A DNA stretch of 45,689 nt from an uncultured Bacteroidales bacterium (GCA_903828645.1 CAIKNA010000286.1:1-45689); one strand, 5' to 3'; positions 32,508 to 42,655 are shown, counted from the first letter of the stretch. The notes: generated by a model not told the origin, from the sequence alone. A program made the numbers and translations.

Positions 32508-32575
32508 CACAATAATTTCTAAAAAAAGCAGTTACATTGAGAGTTCCCATTGTTCATTTCTGAAAACCGGCCGTT

Positions 32576-34960
32576 ATGAAACCTTTTCGTACTTTTTTCC
32601 TGTTATTTCTTCTTTTTTCAGGTCTTGCACAGGTTTTTGCGCAACAGGTACCCGTTGGGCAATGGAGCGATGAGCTTCCTTACACCCTGGTGAATTCCGT
32701 CACCGACGCAGGAACCCTGATTTATGCCTCCACTCCATATGCTGTTTTTTATTTTGACAAAGAAAATAACAGCGTCGTGCGGATCACGAAAATCACGGGA
32801 TTGTCCGACATCGGGATCAGCAGCATCAACTACAACCCTGCATACAAGACCCTGGTGATCGCATACAGCAATGCGAACATCGACCTGATCAAAAACAATG
32901 TCATCATCAACATTTCCGACATCAAGCGCAAAGCCATCCTTGGAAATAAAACGATCAACGACATCTATTTTATCGGGAAAGACGCATATCTGTCATGCGG
33001 GTTTGGCATTGTCGTGCTTGACATCGACAAGGAAGAAATCCGCGACACATACTATATCGGCAAGGACGGAAGCCAGGTAAATGTGAAGGCCCTTACCAGG
33101 AATCAGAACGACACCTTGTTTGCCGCCACGGAGAAAGGAATTTACAAGGCCCGGGCAAGTGATCCAAACCTCTCTAATTTCTCTTCATGGCACAAAGATC
33201 CGAAGATAGACTCTACTGCTGGTTACAATACCATTGCTGCTTTTGCCGGGATGGTTTTCACCAACAAAAAAGCTGCCGCTGAAGGAATTTCAGATACAAT
33301 CTACGCTTACAATAATGGCTCCTGGACCTCCTGGCAGCAAGCGCCATTTTACCCCGTGATGCACATCGCCTCAACAGACAAATACCTGGTTGTGACCTAC
33401 AACAATTATGTCAAAGCGTACGGAACCAATCTTGAACTCTTTACAAATGTTTACGGCGCCGATTACCCCCAGGTCGCCATTGCCGACAACGACGGGCTGA
33501 TGTGGGTGGGCGATACCTATGTGGGATTGACAAGTTTCAACCCCTCCAATCAGAATATCAACCATGTAAAACTCAGCGGCCCGTCAACTGCACTGGCCTT
33601 CAGCATGACCTGCAGCGGGAATGACCTCTACATTGCACCTGGGGGACACGACGGTTCCTACATTCCCATTTACATCAGGCCCCAGGTTTACCATTTCAAC
33701 AATACCGACTGGAAAAACCTTGAAGCGTACAACAACCCGCTGATGAGTACGATGCACGACATTGTCACCGTCGCCATTGATCCCAAAAACAACAAACATG
33801 TTTTTGCCGGAAGTTACGGCCAGGGGTTACTTGAAATATCCAATGATTCTGCCATCAGGCGTTTTACTTACGGCAACAGCACCCTCCGCAATTATACGGG
33901 TTCCGACACATCCGATATCCGCATTGGAGGTGCCACCTTCGATGCCGAAGGCAACTTATGGGTGGTCAACTCGCACAACAACAACTGTCTTTCGATGAAG
34001 AAGGGGGATAGTTGGACCGGCTTTAACATACCCATCGCAAACGAGAACGACCTGGGGCAGATCCTTGTCGACAAAAACGGCCAGAAGTGGATCCAGATGC
34101 GGTACGGGAACATGAATGCAAATTCGATCCTGGTGTTTACCGATAACCATACCCCCGGGAACATCGCCGATGATCATTCCATCCTGCTGAATTCAACGCC
34201 CGGCAACGGTAACATTCCCGGAACGACGGTTTTAACCATGGCCGAAGATAAAAACGGGGAGATTTGGGTAGGAACCGAAAAGGGAGTCGGGGTTTTTTAT
34301 TCACCGGAGAATATTTTTACCGGACAGAATTTCGATGCTCAGCAGATCCTGGTTACACAGGGAACACATGTTCAGTACCTTCTTGAAAATGAAACGGTCA
34401 CTGCAATCATGGTGGATGGAGCCAACCAGAAATGGATCGGAACCGACCGGGGCGGGGTATACCTCTTTTCCCCTGACGGCACGAAGGAAATGCTTCACTT
34501 CACATCGGAAAACAGTCCATTGCTGTCGGACAGGATAACCTGCATTGCCCAGAACAGCGATGGGAACGTTTTTTTTGGGACCGATAACGGGGTCATCTCA
34601 TTCAGGGGTTCAGCCACTCAGCCAGAAATGAGCAACGGGAACGTATATGCCTTCCCTAACCCGGTGAGGGAAGATTACGAGGGCTATATCGCCGTTAAAG
34701 GACTTGTCGCCAACGCACAGGTGAGAATTACAGACATCAACGGCACCCTGGTGTTTGCAGGCCAGGCAGGCAGCGTGGGCACACCGGCAGGTGAAACTCC
34801 GAACGGATCGGTAGGCCAGACCGGAGTCAATGGCGGACAGGTTGTATGGGATGGGAAAAATTTCGATGGGAAAAAGGCCCGCAGCGGTGTTTACCTTGTT
34901 TTTGCGGCCGACGATACCGGTTCAAACAGGGTCGTCACCAAAATCCTCATCATCAATTGA
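32576..34960 (+). CDS. porZ: PorZ, T9SS surface component with beta-propeller domains
   Basis: PorZ is part of the surface attachment complex of the type IX secretion system. The 794 residues begin with a signal peptide (to about VFAQ, 23). Two seven-bladed-type propeller regions follow, marked by GQWSDELPY, TKITGLSDIGISSI, YSNANIDLI and, in the second half, MAEDKNGEIWVGTEKGVGVF and ITCIAQNSDGNVFFGTDNGVISF. A C-terminal sorting-like domain has VYAFPNPV, QVRITDINGTLVF, WDGKNFDGKKARSGVYL and TKILIIN. The sorting-like domain carries a Gly/Thr-rich insert (around AGSVGTPAGETPNG). The stop overlaps the recO start (TGATG), the gene order known for this pair. Confidence 0.88.
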   Translation: MKPFRTFFLLFLLFSGLAQVFAQQVPVGQWSDELPYTLVNSVTDAGTLIYASTPYAVFYFDKENNSVVRITKITGLSDIGISSINYNPAYKTLVIAYSNANIDLIKNNVIINISDIKRKAILGNKTINDIYFIGKDAYLSCGFGIVVLDIDKEEIRDTYYIGKDGSQVNVKALTRNQNDTLFAATEKGIYKARASDPNLSNFSSWHKDPKIDSTAGYNTIAAFAGMVFTNKKAAAEGISDTIYAYNNGSWTSWQQAPFYPVMHIASTDKYLVVTYNNYVKAYGTNLELFTNVYGADYPQVAIADNDGLMWVGDTYVGLTSFNPSNQNINHVKLSGPSTALAFSMTCSGNDLYIAPGGHDGSYIPIYIRPQVYHFNNTDWKNLEAYNNPLMSTMHDIVTVAIDPKNNKHVFAGSYGQGLLEISNDSAIRRFTYGNSTLRNYTGSDTSDIRIGGATFDAEGNLWVVNSHNNNCLSMKKGDSWTGFNIPIANENDLGQILVDKNGQKWIQMRYGNMNANSILVFTDNHTPGNIADDHSILLNSTPGNGNIPGTTVLTMAEDKNGEIWVGTEKGVGVFYSPENIFTGQNFDAQQILVTQGTHVQYLLENETVTAIMVDGANQKWIGTDRGGVYLFSPDGTKEMLHFTSENSPLLSDRITCIAQNSDGNVFFGTDNGVISFRGSATQPEMSNGNVYAFPNPVREDYEGYIAVKGLVANAQVRITDINGTLVFAGQAGSVGTPAGETPNGSVGQTGVNGGQVVWDGKNFDGKKARSGVYLVFAADDTGSNRVVTKILIIN

Positions 34961-35673
34961 TGCTTCATTCAACCAGGGGCATCGTTTTTCATTCCATAAA
35001 ATACTCGGAAACAAGTATCATTGTTAAAATTTACACCGAACTTTTCGGCATCCAGTCATACCTCATCAAAGGGATCCGGAATGCCAGATCAAAAATAAAA
35101 CCAGGACTGTTCCAGTCAATGACGCTGCTTGACCTGGTGGTGTATCACAAGGAGAAACAGTCGCTGCAATCGGTCAGAGAGGTCCACCTTGCCCAACCGT
35201 TTAAAACCATTCCGTTTGATATCCGGAAAAGCTCTGTCGCACTTTTCATCAACGAACTGGCATTCAAATCCATTCGTGAAGAAGAGGCCAACGCCGACCT
35301 CTTCGTCTTTCTCTGGCAAACCTGCATTGAACTGGATGAAACAGCGGAGAGCGTTTCCTTTTTCCATATAAGGTTTGCATTGCACCTGATGGAATACCTG
35401 GGCATCTTCCCGCACAACAACCACTCTCCGGCATTTCCAGTCTTCAACCTTCGGGAAGGACTATTCCAGCCATCGGTTCCAAACCATCCTCATTACCTGG
35501 ACCCTGAAAACAGCCTTCTTTTTCACAACCTGCTCACAACTTTCGACCAACCATCTGCGGGGGTGCAAAGCCGGGCTCCCCTGCTTGAGACCATCTTGCT
35601 CTATTATCAGCTGCACCTGCCGGAGTTCAGGGGATTGCGGTCGCATCACATCCTCCATGATGTTTTGGCCTAA
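34960..35673 (+). CDS. recO: DNA repair protein RecO
   Basis: RecO helps load RecA on SSB-coated DNA and anneals strands. The 237 residues start with an OB-fold (STRGIVFHSIKYSETSIIVKIYTE...YLIKGIRNARSK) and a helical C-terminal domain (FHIRFALHLMEYLGIFP). The four-cysteine zinc motif of other RecO proteins is not seen, which is common in Bacteroidota. The ATG at 34960 overlaps the porZ TGA by one base. The open frame extends upstream to 34846, but only in the shadow of porZ. Confidence 0.9.
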   Translation: MLHSTRGIVFHSIKYSETSIIVKIYTELFGIQSYLIKGIRNARSKIKPGLFQSMTLLDLVVYHKEKQSLQSVREVHLAQPFKTIPFDIRKSSVALFINELAFKSIREEEANADLFVFLWQTCIELDETAESVSFFHIRFALHLMEYLGIFPHNNHSPAFPVFNLREGLFQPSVPNHPHYLDPENSLLFHNLLTTFDQPSAGVQSRAPLLETILLYYQLHLPEFRGLRSHHILHDVLA

Positions 35674-35678
35674 ATCCT

Positions 35679-35686
35679 TATCTTTG
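35679..35686 (+). promoter_or_regulatory. -7 promoter element (TATCTTTG) for lysS
   Basis: This TAnnTTTG match lies 17 bp before the ATG at 35703. Confidence 0.6.
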
Positions 35687-35702
35687 CCGAAAATAAGGAA
35701 AC

Positions 35703-37214
35703 ATGACAACAGGATTAACCGAACAGGAAACCATCCGCAGAAATTCTTTGAATGAGCTGATCAGGCTCGGCATCAACCCCTATCCGCCTGAAACATTCGA
35801 GGTCAACGTAAAAGCTGCTGATATAAAGAGATACTTTCCATCCGACAATACCCTTTACCAGCAGGCAAGCATCGCCGGGCGCATTATGAGCAGGCGCATC
35901 ATGGGCGCTGCATCTTTTGTTGAACTCCAGGACGAAAGCGGCCGCATCCAGCTGTACATGAAACGCGACGACATATGCCCCGGGGAGGATAAAACACTTT
36001 ACAATACGGTATTTAAAAAGCTCCTCGACATAGGCGACATCGTCGGGATCACCGGTTTTGTTTTCGTCACCCAGATGGGCGAAATCACCATCCATGTCCA
36101 ATCCCTGAAACTGCTGAGCAAATCCCTCCGCCCTCTTCCCATCGTGAAGGAGAAGGAGGATGAAGTTTTCGATGCCTACACGGATCCCGAGCAGCGATAC
36201 CGCCAGCGTTATGTCGACATGATTGTGAACCCGGAAGTCCGCGACGTGTTCGTAAAGCGCAACACCCTCCTGAACTCCATGCGGAACTACCTGAACACCA
36301 GGTCGTACCTGGAGGTGGAGACACCGGTTTTGCAACCGCTTTACGGCGGCGCTGCCGCCCGGCCCTTCAAAACCTTTCACAACAGCCTCGATATGACCCT
36401 GTATCTCAGGATCGCGAACGAGTTGTACCTGAAGCGTCTCATTGTTGGCGGGTATGACGGGGTGTACGAATTTTCGAAGGATTTCCGCAACGAAGGGATG
36501 GATCGTTTTCACAATCCCGAATTCACCCAGATGGAGCTTTACGTGGCCTACAAGGATTATGAATGGATGATGGACCTTGTGGAGGAGATGGTAGAGAAGA
36601 TCGCCATGGATCTGCACGGAACCACCCGGGTCAGGGTAGGTGAAAACATGGTCGATTTCAAACGGCCATGGAAACGGTTTACAATGTTCGAAGCCATCGA
36701 GCATTTCACCGGCATCAACATTGACGGAAAATCAGAGGAAGAGCTCGGCACCATCGCCAAAGAACTCGAGGTTCCCATCGACCGCACCATGGCCAAGGGA
36801 AAGATCATCGACCAGATCTTTGGCGAGAAATGCGAACCCTTCCTTATCCAGCCTACTTTCATCACCGATTATCCTGTCGAGATGTCGCCGCTGGCCAAGA
36901 AACACCGCAGTAAAGCGGGACTGGTAGAGCGTTTTGAAGCGATCTGCAACGGGAAGGAGCTCTGCAACTCCTTTTCCGAATTAAACGATCCCATCGACCA
37001 GCGCGAACGGTTTGAATCGCAGCTGGAGCTGGGCAAACGAGGTGATGACGAGTCGATGGTACTCGATGAGGATTTCCTCCGGGCCCTTGAATTCGGCATG
37101 CCTCCCACCGCAGGGCTGGGCATCGGGATCGACCGTTTGACGATGATCATGACCAATTCGCCATCCATCCAGGATGTGCTCTTCTTCCCGCAGATGCGGG
37201 CGGAAAACAAGTGA
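35703..37214 (+). CDS. lysS: Lysyl-tRNA synthetase (class II)
   Basis: LysS charges tRNA-Lys. The 503 residues include the OB-fold anticodon-binding domain ([20 protein letters not shown]) and class II motif 1 ([25 protein letters not shown]). Motif 2 is [18 protein letters not shown], and motif 3 is [22 protein letters not shown]. The length is typical and the protein is intact. The stop is 5 bp from that of the convergent GH108 lysozyme gene. Confidence 0.97.
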   Translation: MTTGLTEQETIRRNSLNELIRLGINPYPPETFEVNVKAADIKRYFPSDNTLYQQASIAGRIMSRRIMGAASFVELQDESGRIQLYMKRDDICPGEDKTLYNTVFKKLLDIGDIVGITGFVFVTQMGEITIHVQSLKLLSKSLRPLPIVKEKEDEVFDAYTDPEQRYRQRYVDMIVNPEVRDVFVKRNTLLNSMRNYLNTRSYLEVETPVLQPLYGGAAARPFKTFHNSLDMTLYLRIANELYLKRLIVGGYDGVYEFSKDFRNEGMDRFHNPEFTQMELYVAYKDYEWMMDLVEEMVEKIAMDLHGTTRVRVGENMVDFKRPWKRFTMFEAIEHFTGINIDGKSEEELGTIAKELEVPIDRTMAKGKIIDQIFGEKCEPFLIQPTFITDYPVEMSPLAKKHRSKAGLVERFEAICNGKELCNSFSELNDPIDQRERFESQLELGKRGDDESMVLDEDFLRALEFGMPPTAGLGIGIDRLTMIMTNSPSIQDVLFFPQMRAENK

Positions 37215-37219
37215 TTTTC

Positions 37220-37741
37220 CTAAGCAACGAACTGAAAATCCATCAGCCTGTTCATCCATCCCTTCCGGAATCTTTCCTGGGTGGGATCGTTCTGGATCAA
37301 ATCATCCAGGAATTTTATTCTGGCTTCTACCACCTTTGCGTGAAATTCCTGTTGATCCGCTGCATTTAATGCATCAATGGTCAGTGGTCCGACATTACCG
37401 TCATCCCCGACATTGAGCAACTGCTGGGGTATCTTAACTCCCCATTTTCCCGAGCCCCATACCCAGTCCACGAGGATCTCTGCTACCGACTGATTCTCGA
37501 TCAGGTCGGCTTTCCAGCGGTCCCAATAAAATTTTTTAAGGACAATGGTAGCATCATCCCTGGTGAGCAAACGCATGTCGTCGGCATCAATGTCGTTGTC
37601 GCCGTCCTTGTCATAACCGACCTGTCGCCAGGTTGCCAGCGTGACACCCATGTTTGTGGCGCCGCCACGATCTGTGGGATCATTTACAAACCCACCTTCC
37701 CATTTGAATATCTTAGGGGCCAAAAGAGTTACATCAGCCAT
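37220..37741 (-). CDS. GH108 family lysozyme (N-acetylmuramidase) with an EF-hand-like loop
   Basis: This 173-residue protein has the glycoside-hydrolase-108 start [20 protein letters not shown] (catalytic E15) and, at the C-terminus, the peptidoglycan-binding part [17 protein letters not shown]. The family includes phage-type endolysins and secreted muramidases. No signal peptide is present, so release would need a holin, lysis or another route. A calcium-binding-type loop [12 protein letters not shown] (44-55) is inserted after the catalytic region. No phage genes are nearby. It reads towards lysS and away from the deiminase gene. Confidence 0.88.
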   Translation of the reverse strand: MADVTLLAPKIFKWEGGFVNDPTDRGGATNMGVTLATWRQVGYDKDGDNDIDADDMRLLTRDDATIVLKKFYWDRWKADLIENQSVAEILVDWVWGSGKWGVKIPQQLLNVGDDGNVGPLTIDALNAADQQEFHAKVVEARIKFLDDLIQNDPTQERFRKGWMNRLMDFQFVA

Positions 37742-37781
37742 AATTATTGATTTATTTGTTTAATTGATTGATTTACACTAA

Positions 37782-39827
37782 CTACCGGATCAGGACCATC
37801 CTCATGGTTTTTGTGTTGTTGCTGCTGGTGACCCTGCAGAGGTAAATTCCTCCCGGAAGTTTTTTTCCACGACTGTCGGTTCCATCCCATTGCAAGGTGG
37901 TGGATCCCGGTTCGAATATCTTTGAAGCCAATGTCTTCACCCTGGTTCCCCTGATATCCAGGATTTCGAGTGTAACCGGGCCTCGTTGCCTTATTTCCAA
38001 AGGTATGGATGTAACATCGCTGAATGGGTTGGGGTAGCTGGTTCCGACATCCACCGGAGTTACGGATTCTGAAACGGAAGTCAACAGGTCCCTGTTGATC
38101 ATAATGATCACGTGGAAATTGCCGGCAGAAGTTGTCACCCTCATGCTGTCTGTCGCATAAAGGATGGCCGGATTCGCATTTAATAAAATATATATTCTAA
38201 CACGAACAGCAACGCTGTCGCCGGGGTTGACAAGGTGGGGCATTGCCGCCACTGAAATGGAATCGACATACCATGGCAGGAAAATCCCGTTCGGTTGAAC
38301 CTCATTCAATGTAATCACTCCCTGCGTATAATTATGGAGCTGGGTAATTTTTCCATAGATTGCATCCTGAAAGGTGATAAACCAGAGGGTGTCGCGGACG
38401 GGGGTCAGATTGGTATAAACCGTATGGAAGGTAAACGGGTCGGCAGCACCGATGAAAGGGGCGGTAGCGTGGCGACCCGACTGGTCGGCAGCGGAAAGAT
38501 AATATTTTATCACGCTTCCGGCAGGCTGCCTGGGAATAAAGCCCCTGTAATGGTTGGCTGATGTGATTAACATCGGTGCCAGGTGATACGATCCCCCGTT
38601 CACCTGGTAATGGACCATTACCGAGTCATTCACCACCGGCTGGTGACTGCTGGCAATGATATCGGCATCAACCATGTAATCCTGCTCACAAGGCTGGTTG
38701 CCCGAGATTGGAATGTGTTTGATGTGCAGCAGGCCAATGTCGGCAATGCCCATCACCCGGCAGTGCAGTGCATCGGTTGAAATCCATGGGGCGGAGGTGA
38801 GACCGATAAAACCAATTACCTGGTATCCCGGCATGGCGGTTTCATAAACAGCTTTGGCGCTGTCGTCCCAGGCTGAGCCCATAAATGGCACAAGGACCTT
38901 GTTGTTGAGGATCACCGAGTTGGAATAGGGTTGGTCCTGGGGGGTATTCACCCTGTATACTTTATAGGGATAACCATAGGAGCAGGTTTGCGATGCCCAG
39001 TAGGTTGCTGCCGACTCCAGTGCGGTATAGGAGGAATTTGTGGCATCGACCTTCCTGATCAATATTTTATCGGGTGCAAGAAATTTGCCCCAGCAGTCGA
39101 TGTGATCGATGGAGGTTGAAATATTCGGATCCGGAACGACCTGGTAATTAGCAATACCAAGGTAATTGGTCATTTTCTGGGCAATCTGTGCAGATGTCTG
39201 GGTCGGGTTTTCGACCCATACCAGGTCGGTAGAGGCAGAGATGCCGAATCCATCGGTCATGTAATTGCCGCCGGTTGAAATAACGTTCATTCCAAACCAT
39301 GGGATTCCCAGCATCTCCGCCACCTTTTTAGGGATTTCATCATCATTGGGTCGAGGGCGGTTGTAGGGAAAGTCAACGATTCCGATCTGGCTGGCGCTGT
39401 CCGACTCGAACCACGGGCCATAATCCCTGGTCCAGTAACTGTCTGTCGGGGCAATCAGGAAATTGCAATGGCTGGTGTCCACGCCATTGGCAAGGTACTG
39501 GCTGATCACGGTGTTTTCCTGGGCAATGGTTGCCACGATGGTGGTCACGGTGACATTGGTTGCCATCTCCTTGATCAGGGATACCGGGATGCCAAACGGG
39601 TAGCGCACCAGGGCGCCCTGCATCCGTTCAAATTCGGCTACATTGCGAACAGGGGCAACGGGCGGACCTGTTTCAACAAAATTCCTGCCTATTTCGCTTT
39701 TGTGCAACAACTCAGCCGGCGACATTTCGTGCTGAAGGACCGGGAGGGTATCCGGTGACTTATCCTGGGCCATGGCAGTTGCGCCCATCAGGAAAGCCAG
39801 AATCAGGAGAGTGTAAGTCTGTCTCAT
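37782..39827 (-). CDS. Peptidylarginine deiminase-like protein, secreted by T9SS
   Basis: This 681-residue secreted protein has a signal peptide (MRQTYTLLILAFLMGATAMA). An agmatine/peptidylarginine deiminase domain of the Porphyromonas PAD type covers about 60-390, followed by a beta-rich middle. The C-terminal type A sorting domain runs from SYPNPFSDVTSIPLEI through TLQWDGTDSRGKKLPGGIYL to the final TMRMVLIR. The catalytic set is present: D135 in WTRDYGPW, H242 and D244 in DHID, N303 in YSNSV, and nucleophile C356 in DALHCRVMG. The spacing nearly matches D130/H236/D238/N297/C351 of P. gingivalis PAD. It should deiminate arginine, in protein C-termini or peptides. The ATG at 39827 begins the signal peptide. 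Confidence 0.88.
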   Translation of the reverse strand: MRQTYTLLILAFLMGATAMAQDKSPDTLPVLQHEMSPAELLHKSEIGRNFVETGPPVAPVRNVAEFERMQGALVRYPFGIPVSLIKEMATNVTVTTIVATIAQENTVISQYLANGVDTSHCNFLIAPTDSYWTRDYGPWFESDSASQIGIVDFPYNRPRPNDDEIPKKVAEMLGIPWFGMNVISTGGNYMTDGFGISASTDLVWVENPTQTSAQIAQKMTNYLGIANYQVVPDPNISTSIDHIDCWGKFLAPDKILIRKVDATNSSYTALESAATYWASQTCSYGYPYKVYRVNTPQDQPYSNSVILNNKVLVPFMGSAWDDSAKAVYETAMPGYQVIGFIGLTSAPWISTDALHCRVMGIADIGLLHIKHIPISGNQPCEQDYMVDADIIASSHQPVVNDSVMVHYQVNGGSYHLAPMLITSANHYRGFIPRQPAGSVIKYYLSAADQSGRHATAPFIGAADPFTFHTVYTNLTPVRDTLWFITFQDAIYGKITQLHNYTQGVITLNEVQPNGIFLPWYVDSISVAAMPHLVNPGDSVAVRVRIYILLNANPAILYATDSMRVTTSAGNFHVIIMINRDLLTSVSESVTPVDVGTSYPNPFSDVTSIPLEIRQRGPVTLEILDIRGTRVKTLASKIFEPGSTTLQWDGTDSRGKKLPGGIYLCRVTSSNNTKTMRMVLIR

Positions 39828-39845
39828 TGCATAATAATTGATTGA

Positions 39846-39853
39846 CAAATATA
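39846..39853 (-). promoter_or_regulatory. -7 promoter element (TATATTTG) for the deiminase gene
   Basis: This minus-strand TAnnTTTG match lies 18 bp before the ATG at 39827. It is divergent from the promoter at 39881. Confidence 0.6.
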
Positions 39854-39880
39854 GCACTTTTACCGTTCTTTCAAAATCCT

Positions 39881-39888
39881 TAAATTTG
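39881..39888 (+). promoter_or_regulatory. -7 promoter element (TAAATTTG) for the second cation exporter
   Basis: This TAnnTTTG match lies 16 bp before the ATG at 39905. Confidence 0.6.
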
Positions 39889-39904
39889 CTGAAATTTAAA
39901 CTGG

Positions 39905-40759
39905 ATGAACAAAAAAGTCCGTGTCGCCCGCTTGTCAATCCTGTCAAACAGCATCCTGATCATCCTGAAGGTGATCGTCGGGATGTTTTCCGGCTCCGTG
40001 AGCATCCTCTCCGAAGCCATTCATTCATTCATGGACCTGCTGGCATCGATCGTGGCATTTTTTTCCGTCCGTATTTCCGATACCCCCGCTGATGAGCGTC
40101 ACCCATACGGGCATGGAAAATATGAAAACATCTCGGGAGTGATTGAGGCCCTGCTGATTTTTGTAGCAGCTTTCTGGATCATATATGAGGCTGTCAAAAA
40201 AATCGTCGTACCTCCAAAGGTTGAACACATCGGTTACGGTTTTGCTGTAATGGTTGTTTCGGCCATCGTGAACATATTTATTTCCCGAAGGTTGTATCAA
40301 GTGGCCAGGGAAACGGATTCCGTTGCACTCGAAGCGGATGCGCTTCATCTTAAAACCGATGTCTACACCTCCTTTGGCGTGGCAACCGGGTTGCTGCTGA
40401 TGTGGATCAGCGGCATGCACCTGTTCGATCCGATCATTGCCATTTTTGTGGCATTACTTATTTTAAAGGAATCTTATAGTTTGTTTTTAAAGGCCTATGC
40501 GCCGCTTCTTGATCTTGCTTTGCCGGCTGCAGATGTGACCCTGATCACAACCATCATCGGTCGCCATTGTACCGGGGAAATGAGTTTTCATGACCTGCGC
40601 ACGCGAAAAGCAGGGAACTACAGGTACATCGATTTTCACCTGAACCTTGACCCCGATAAGACCGTCAGGGAGGCCCATAAGATTTGCGATCAGATTGAAG
40701 AGGACCTTAAAAAAGCGTTTGACCACACCGAAGTCACCATCCATGTGGAAAATTTCTAA
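39905..40759 (+). CDS. Cation diffusion facilitator (CDF), FieF-like
   Basis: This 284-residue, six-segment inner-membrane metal/proton antiporter has metal sites SEAIHSFMD (E37, H40, D44) in TM2 and DALHLKTD (D145, H148, D152) in TM5. The conserved loop HPYGHGKYENIS is at 66-77. A cytoplasmic ferredoxin-like C-terminal domain ends VTIHVEN. This pattern fits the Fe/Zn subgroup (FieF/MamB) rather than the His-loop CzcD type at 1943-2845. The specificity is not proven. It reads divergently from the deiminase and 10 bp before the next promoter. Confidence 0.92.
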   Translation: MNKKVRVARLSILSNSILIILKVIVGMFSGSVSILSEAIHSFMDLLASIVAFFSVRISDTPADERHPYGHGKYENISGVIEALLIFVAAFWIIYEAVKKIVVPPKVEHIGYGFAVMVVSAIVNIFISRRLYQVARETDSVALEADALHLKTDVYTSFGVATGLLLMWISGMHLFDPIIAIFVALLILKESYSLFLKAYAPLLDLALPAADVTLITTIIGRHCTGEMSFHDLRTRKAGNYRYIDFHLNLDPDKTVREAHKICDQIEEDLKKAFDHTEVTIHVENF

Positions 40760-40769
40760 AATAAAACGC

Positions 40770-40777
40770 TATTTTTG
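40770..40777 (+). promoter_or_regulatory. -7 promoter element (TATTTTTG) for the MltD-like gene
   Basis: This TAnnTTTG match lies 42 bp before the ATG at 40819. Confidence 0.55.
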
Positions 40778-40818
40778 CAGTTATTCTTTAAACCATTATC
40801 GATTAAAAAGTTAACTTC

Positions 40819-42618
40819 ATGCTTTTAAAAAAAATCCAATTTGCACTTCTTTTCCTGTTGATGTTCCCATTCTGCCTCCCGGCGCAAGAATCACTCCGTC
40901 CCGATACAATAATCAAAAACAGGCATTTTATCGAAGATGACCAGGTCGTGGTCATGCTCGACAGCCTTGCCAACCTGAGGATTTTTGAAGAAACTCACTT
41001 CCCGAATGCCAACCAGTATCAGAACTGGAGCACCTTTTCAGACAATGATATTCCCTCCTTCCCCGATTCTGTTTACCGCGAGCGGATCGCACGGATGAAT
41101 GACCAGTCGCCCTTCGAATTTGTCTACAACGGGGAGGTGAAAAATTTCATCGATCTCTATGGCGTCAGAAAACGCAAACTCACCGCCCGCATCCTCGGTC
41201 TTACACAGATCTATTTTCCCCTGTTTGAAGAGCAACTTGACAAATTCAACATGCCACTTGAACTGAAGTACCTGGCTGTAATCGAGTCGGCGCTCAACCC
41301 GGTGGCCAATTCCCCTGCCGGTGCAAAGGGCTTATGGCAATTCATGTATGGTACCGGGAAGGTTTACGGGCTGAAGGTGAGCACTTATGTTGACGACCGT
41401 TTCGATCCCTACAAATCGACCATCGCGGCCTGCGAACACCTCACCGACCTGCACAACATCTACGGAAGCTGGTCACTGGCACTGGCCGCCTACAATTCGG
41501 GGGCAGGCAATGTAAACAAGGCTATCCGCCGTGCCGGCGGAATCAAGAATTTCTGGGCTATTAAAAAATATCTCCCAAAAGAGACCGCCTCGTATGTCCC
41601 GGCCTTCATTGCTGCAAGCTATGTCATCATGTATGCGAAAGAACACAAGATCAACCCGGTTGATCCTGGTATTCTCTATTATGAGGTGGATACTGTGACT
41701 GTTCATCATCCCCTGTCGTTCGATCAGATTTCGGAAATGCTGAACATCCCGATGGAAGAAATAATGTTCCTGAATCCCTCCTTCAAACGCAAGGTCATCC
41801 CGGCTACGAATGAAACCCCCTATAAACTGCGTCTGCGGAAAAAATATATCGGTAACTATATCAACAATGAAGTTGCCCTGTACGCCTACCGCACAAAAGA
41901 GGGTATGGCCAGCGATGCCATGGCGCAACTGGTTTACAGCACCTACCGCGAATCTGAACTCTATACCGTCAGAAGCGGCGAAACAGTTTCTTCAGTTGCG
42001 AAAAAATTCCACATGACCCCGGCTGAACTAAAATCGCTCAACGGGTTGAAGAAAAACTCGATTAAACCGAATAAAAAAATCCTCGTCTATACCAACACTT
42101 CCAAAGCCAAACCACTTGAGACCGGGGTCACCTCCACCTATATTCCACAAGCGGTTCCCAGGGATACTGCCTTAAAAACAACCGCTGCCAGCCTGGCTTC
42201 CGAACCGGTTGCCCCCAAACAATCAGCTCCTCCTGTCAAGTCAGACGAAACTCCTAAAATCCATGTGGTCAAGAGTGGCGAAAACCTGGGAATCATTGCA
42301 ACAAAATATCATTGCACAACCGCAGAACTGATGAAATGGAACAACCTGAGCAACCAGAAAATCCTGGTCGGCCAGAAGATCAAAGTTGTGCCGAATGTTA
42401 TCACTTCCAAGGGCAGTGCCAAACCTGAAGCGACTTCCAAAACCAAAACGACCCAGGCCGGGTCCCAGCGATATTCCTATTACACCATCCTGTCGGGAGA
42501 CAACCTTTGGGATATTGCTGGCAAGTTCGATGTAACCGTTTCACAACTCAAGTCGGCCAATGCCATGAAAAATAACAGCCGGCTGACGCCGGGTCAGAAA
42601 ATAAAAATTCCCAAATAA
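40819..42618 (+). CDS. MltD-like lytic transglycosylase with three LysM domains
   Basis: This 599-residue envelope protein has a signal peptide (to about LPAQ, 23). Its GH23/SLT domain (about 145-280) shows AVIESALNPVANSPAGAKG (catalytic E156) and LWQFM, plus AAYNSGAGNVNKAI. Three LysM repeats follow, at about 375-420 (YTVRSGETVSSVAKKF), 483-527 (HVVKSGENLGIIATKY) and 553-599 (YTILSGDNLWDIAGKF). It cleaves glycan strands to form anhydromuramyl ends during wall turnover. The linkers between the LysM units are Ser/Lys/Thr-rich. It is typical of Bacteroidota MltD proteins. Confidence 0.93.
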   Translation: MLLKKIQFALLFLLMFPFCLPAQESLRPDTIIKNRHFIEDDQVVVMLDSLANLRIFEETHFPNANQYQNWSTFSDNDIPSFPDSVYRERIARMNDQSPFEFVYNGEVKNFIDLYGVRKRKLTARILGLTQIYFPLFEEQLDKFNMPLELKYLAVIESALNPVANSPAGAKGLWQFMYGTGKVYGLKVSTYVDDRFDPYKSTIAACEHLTDLHNIYGSWSLALAAYNSGAGNVNKAIRRAGGIKNFWAIKKYLPKETASYVPAFIAASYVIMYAKEHKINPVDPGILYYEVDTVTVHHPLSFDQISEMLNIPMEEIMFLNPSFKRKVIPATNETPYKLRLRKKYIGNYINNEVALYAYRTKEGMASDAMAQLVYSTYRESELYTVRSGETVSSVAKKFHMTPAELKSLNGLKKNSIKPNKKILVYTNTSKAKPLETGVTSTYIPQAVPRDTALKTTAASLASEPVAPKQSAPPVKSDETPKIHVVKSGENLGIIATKYHCTTAELMKWNNLSNQKILVGQKIKVVPNVITSKGSAKPEATSKTKTTQAGSQRYSYYTILSGDNLWDIAGKFDVTVSQLKSANAMKNNSRLTPGQKIKIPK

Positions 42619-42655
42619 ATTTTTCGAAAAACGCAGATCACAAAAAATTTTGCAC

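Noticed and set aside
32499-32570. Long-range inverted repeat (CCGGTTTTC ... GAAAACCGG) before porZ
   Set aside because: The 9-bp arms are 54 bases apart and overlap no clear promoter. It may be chance, and only the local 6-bp hairpin after cysN was kept at low confidence.
34846-34959. An N-terminal extension of RecO
   Set aside because: The added residues lie fully inside porZ in another frame and are unlike RecO. The TGATG overlap at 34960 gives a normal start.
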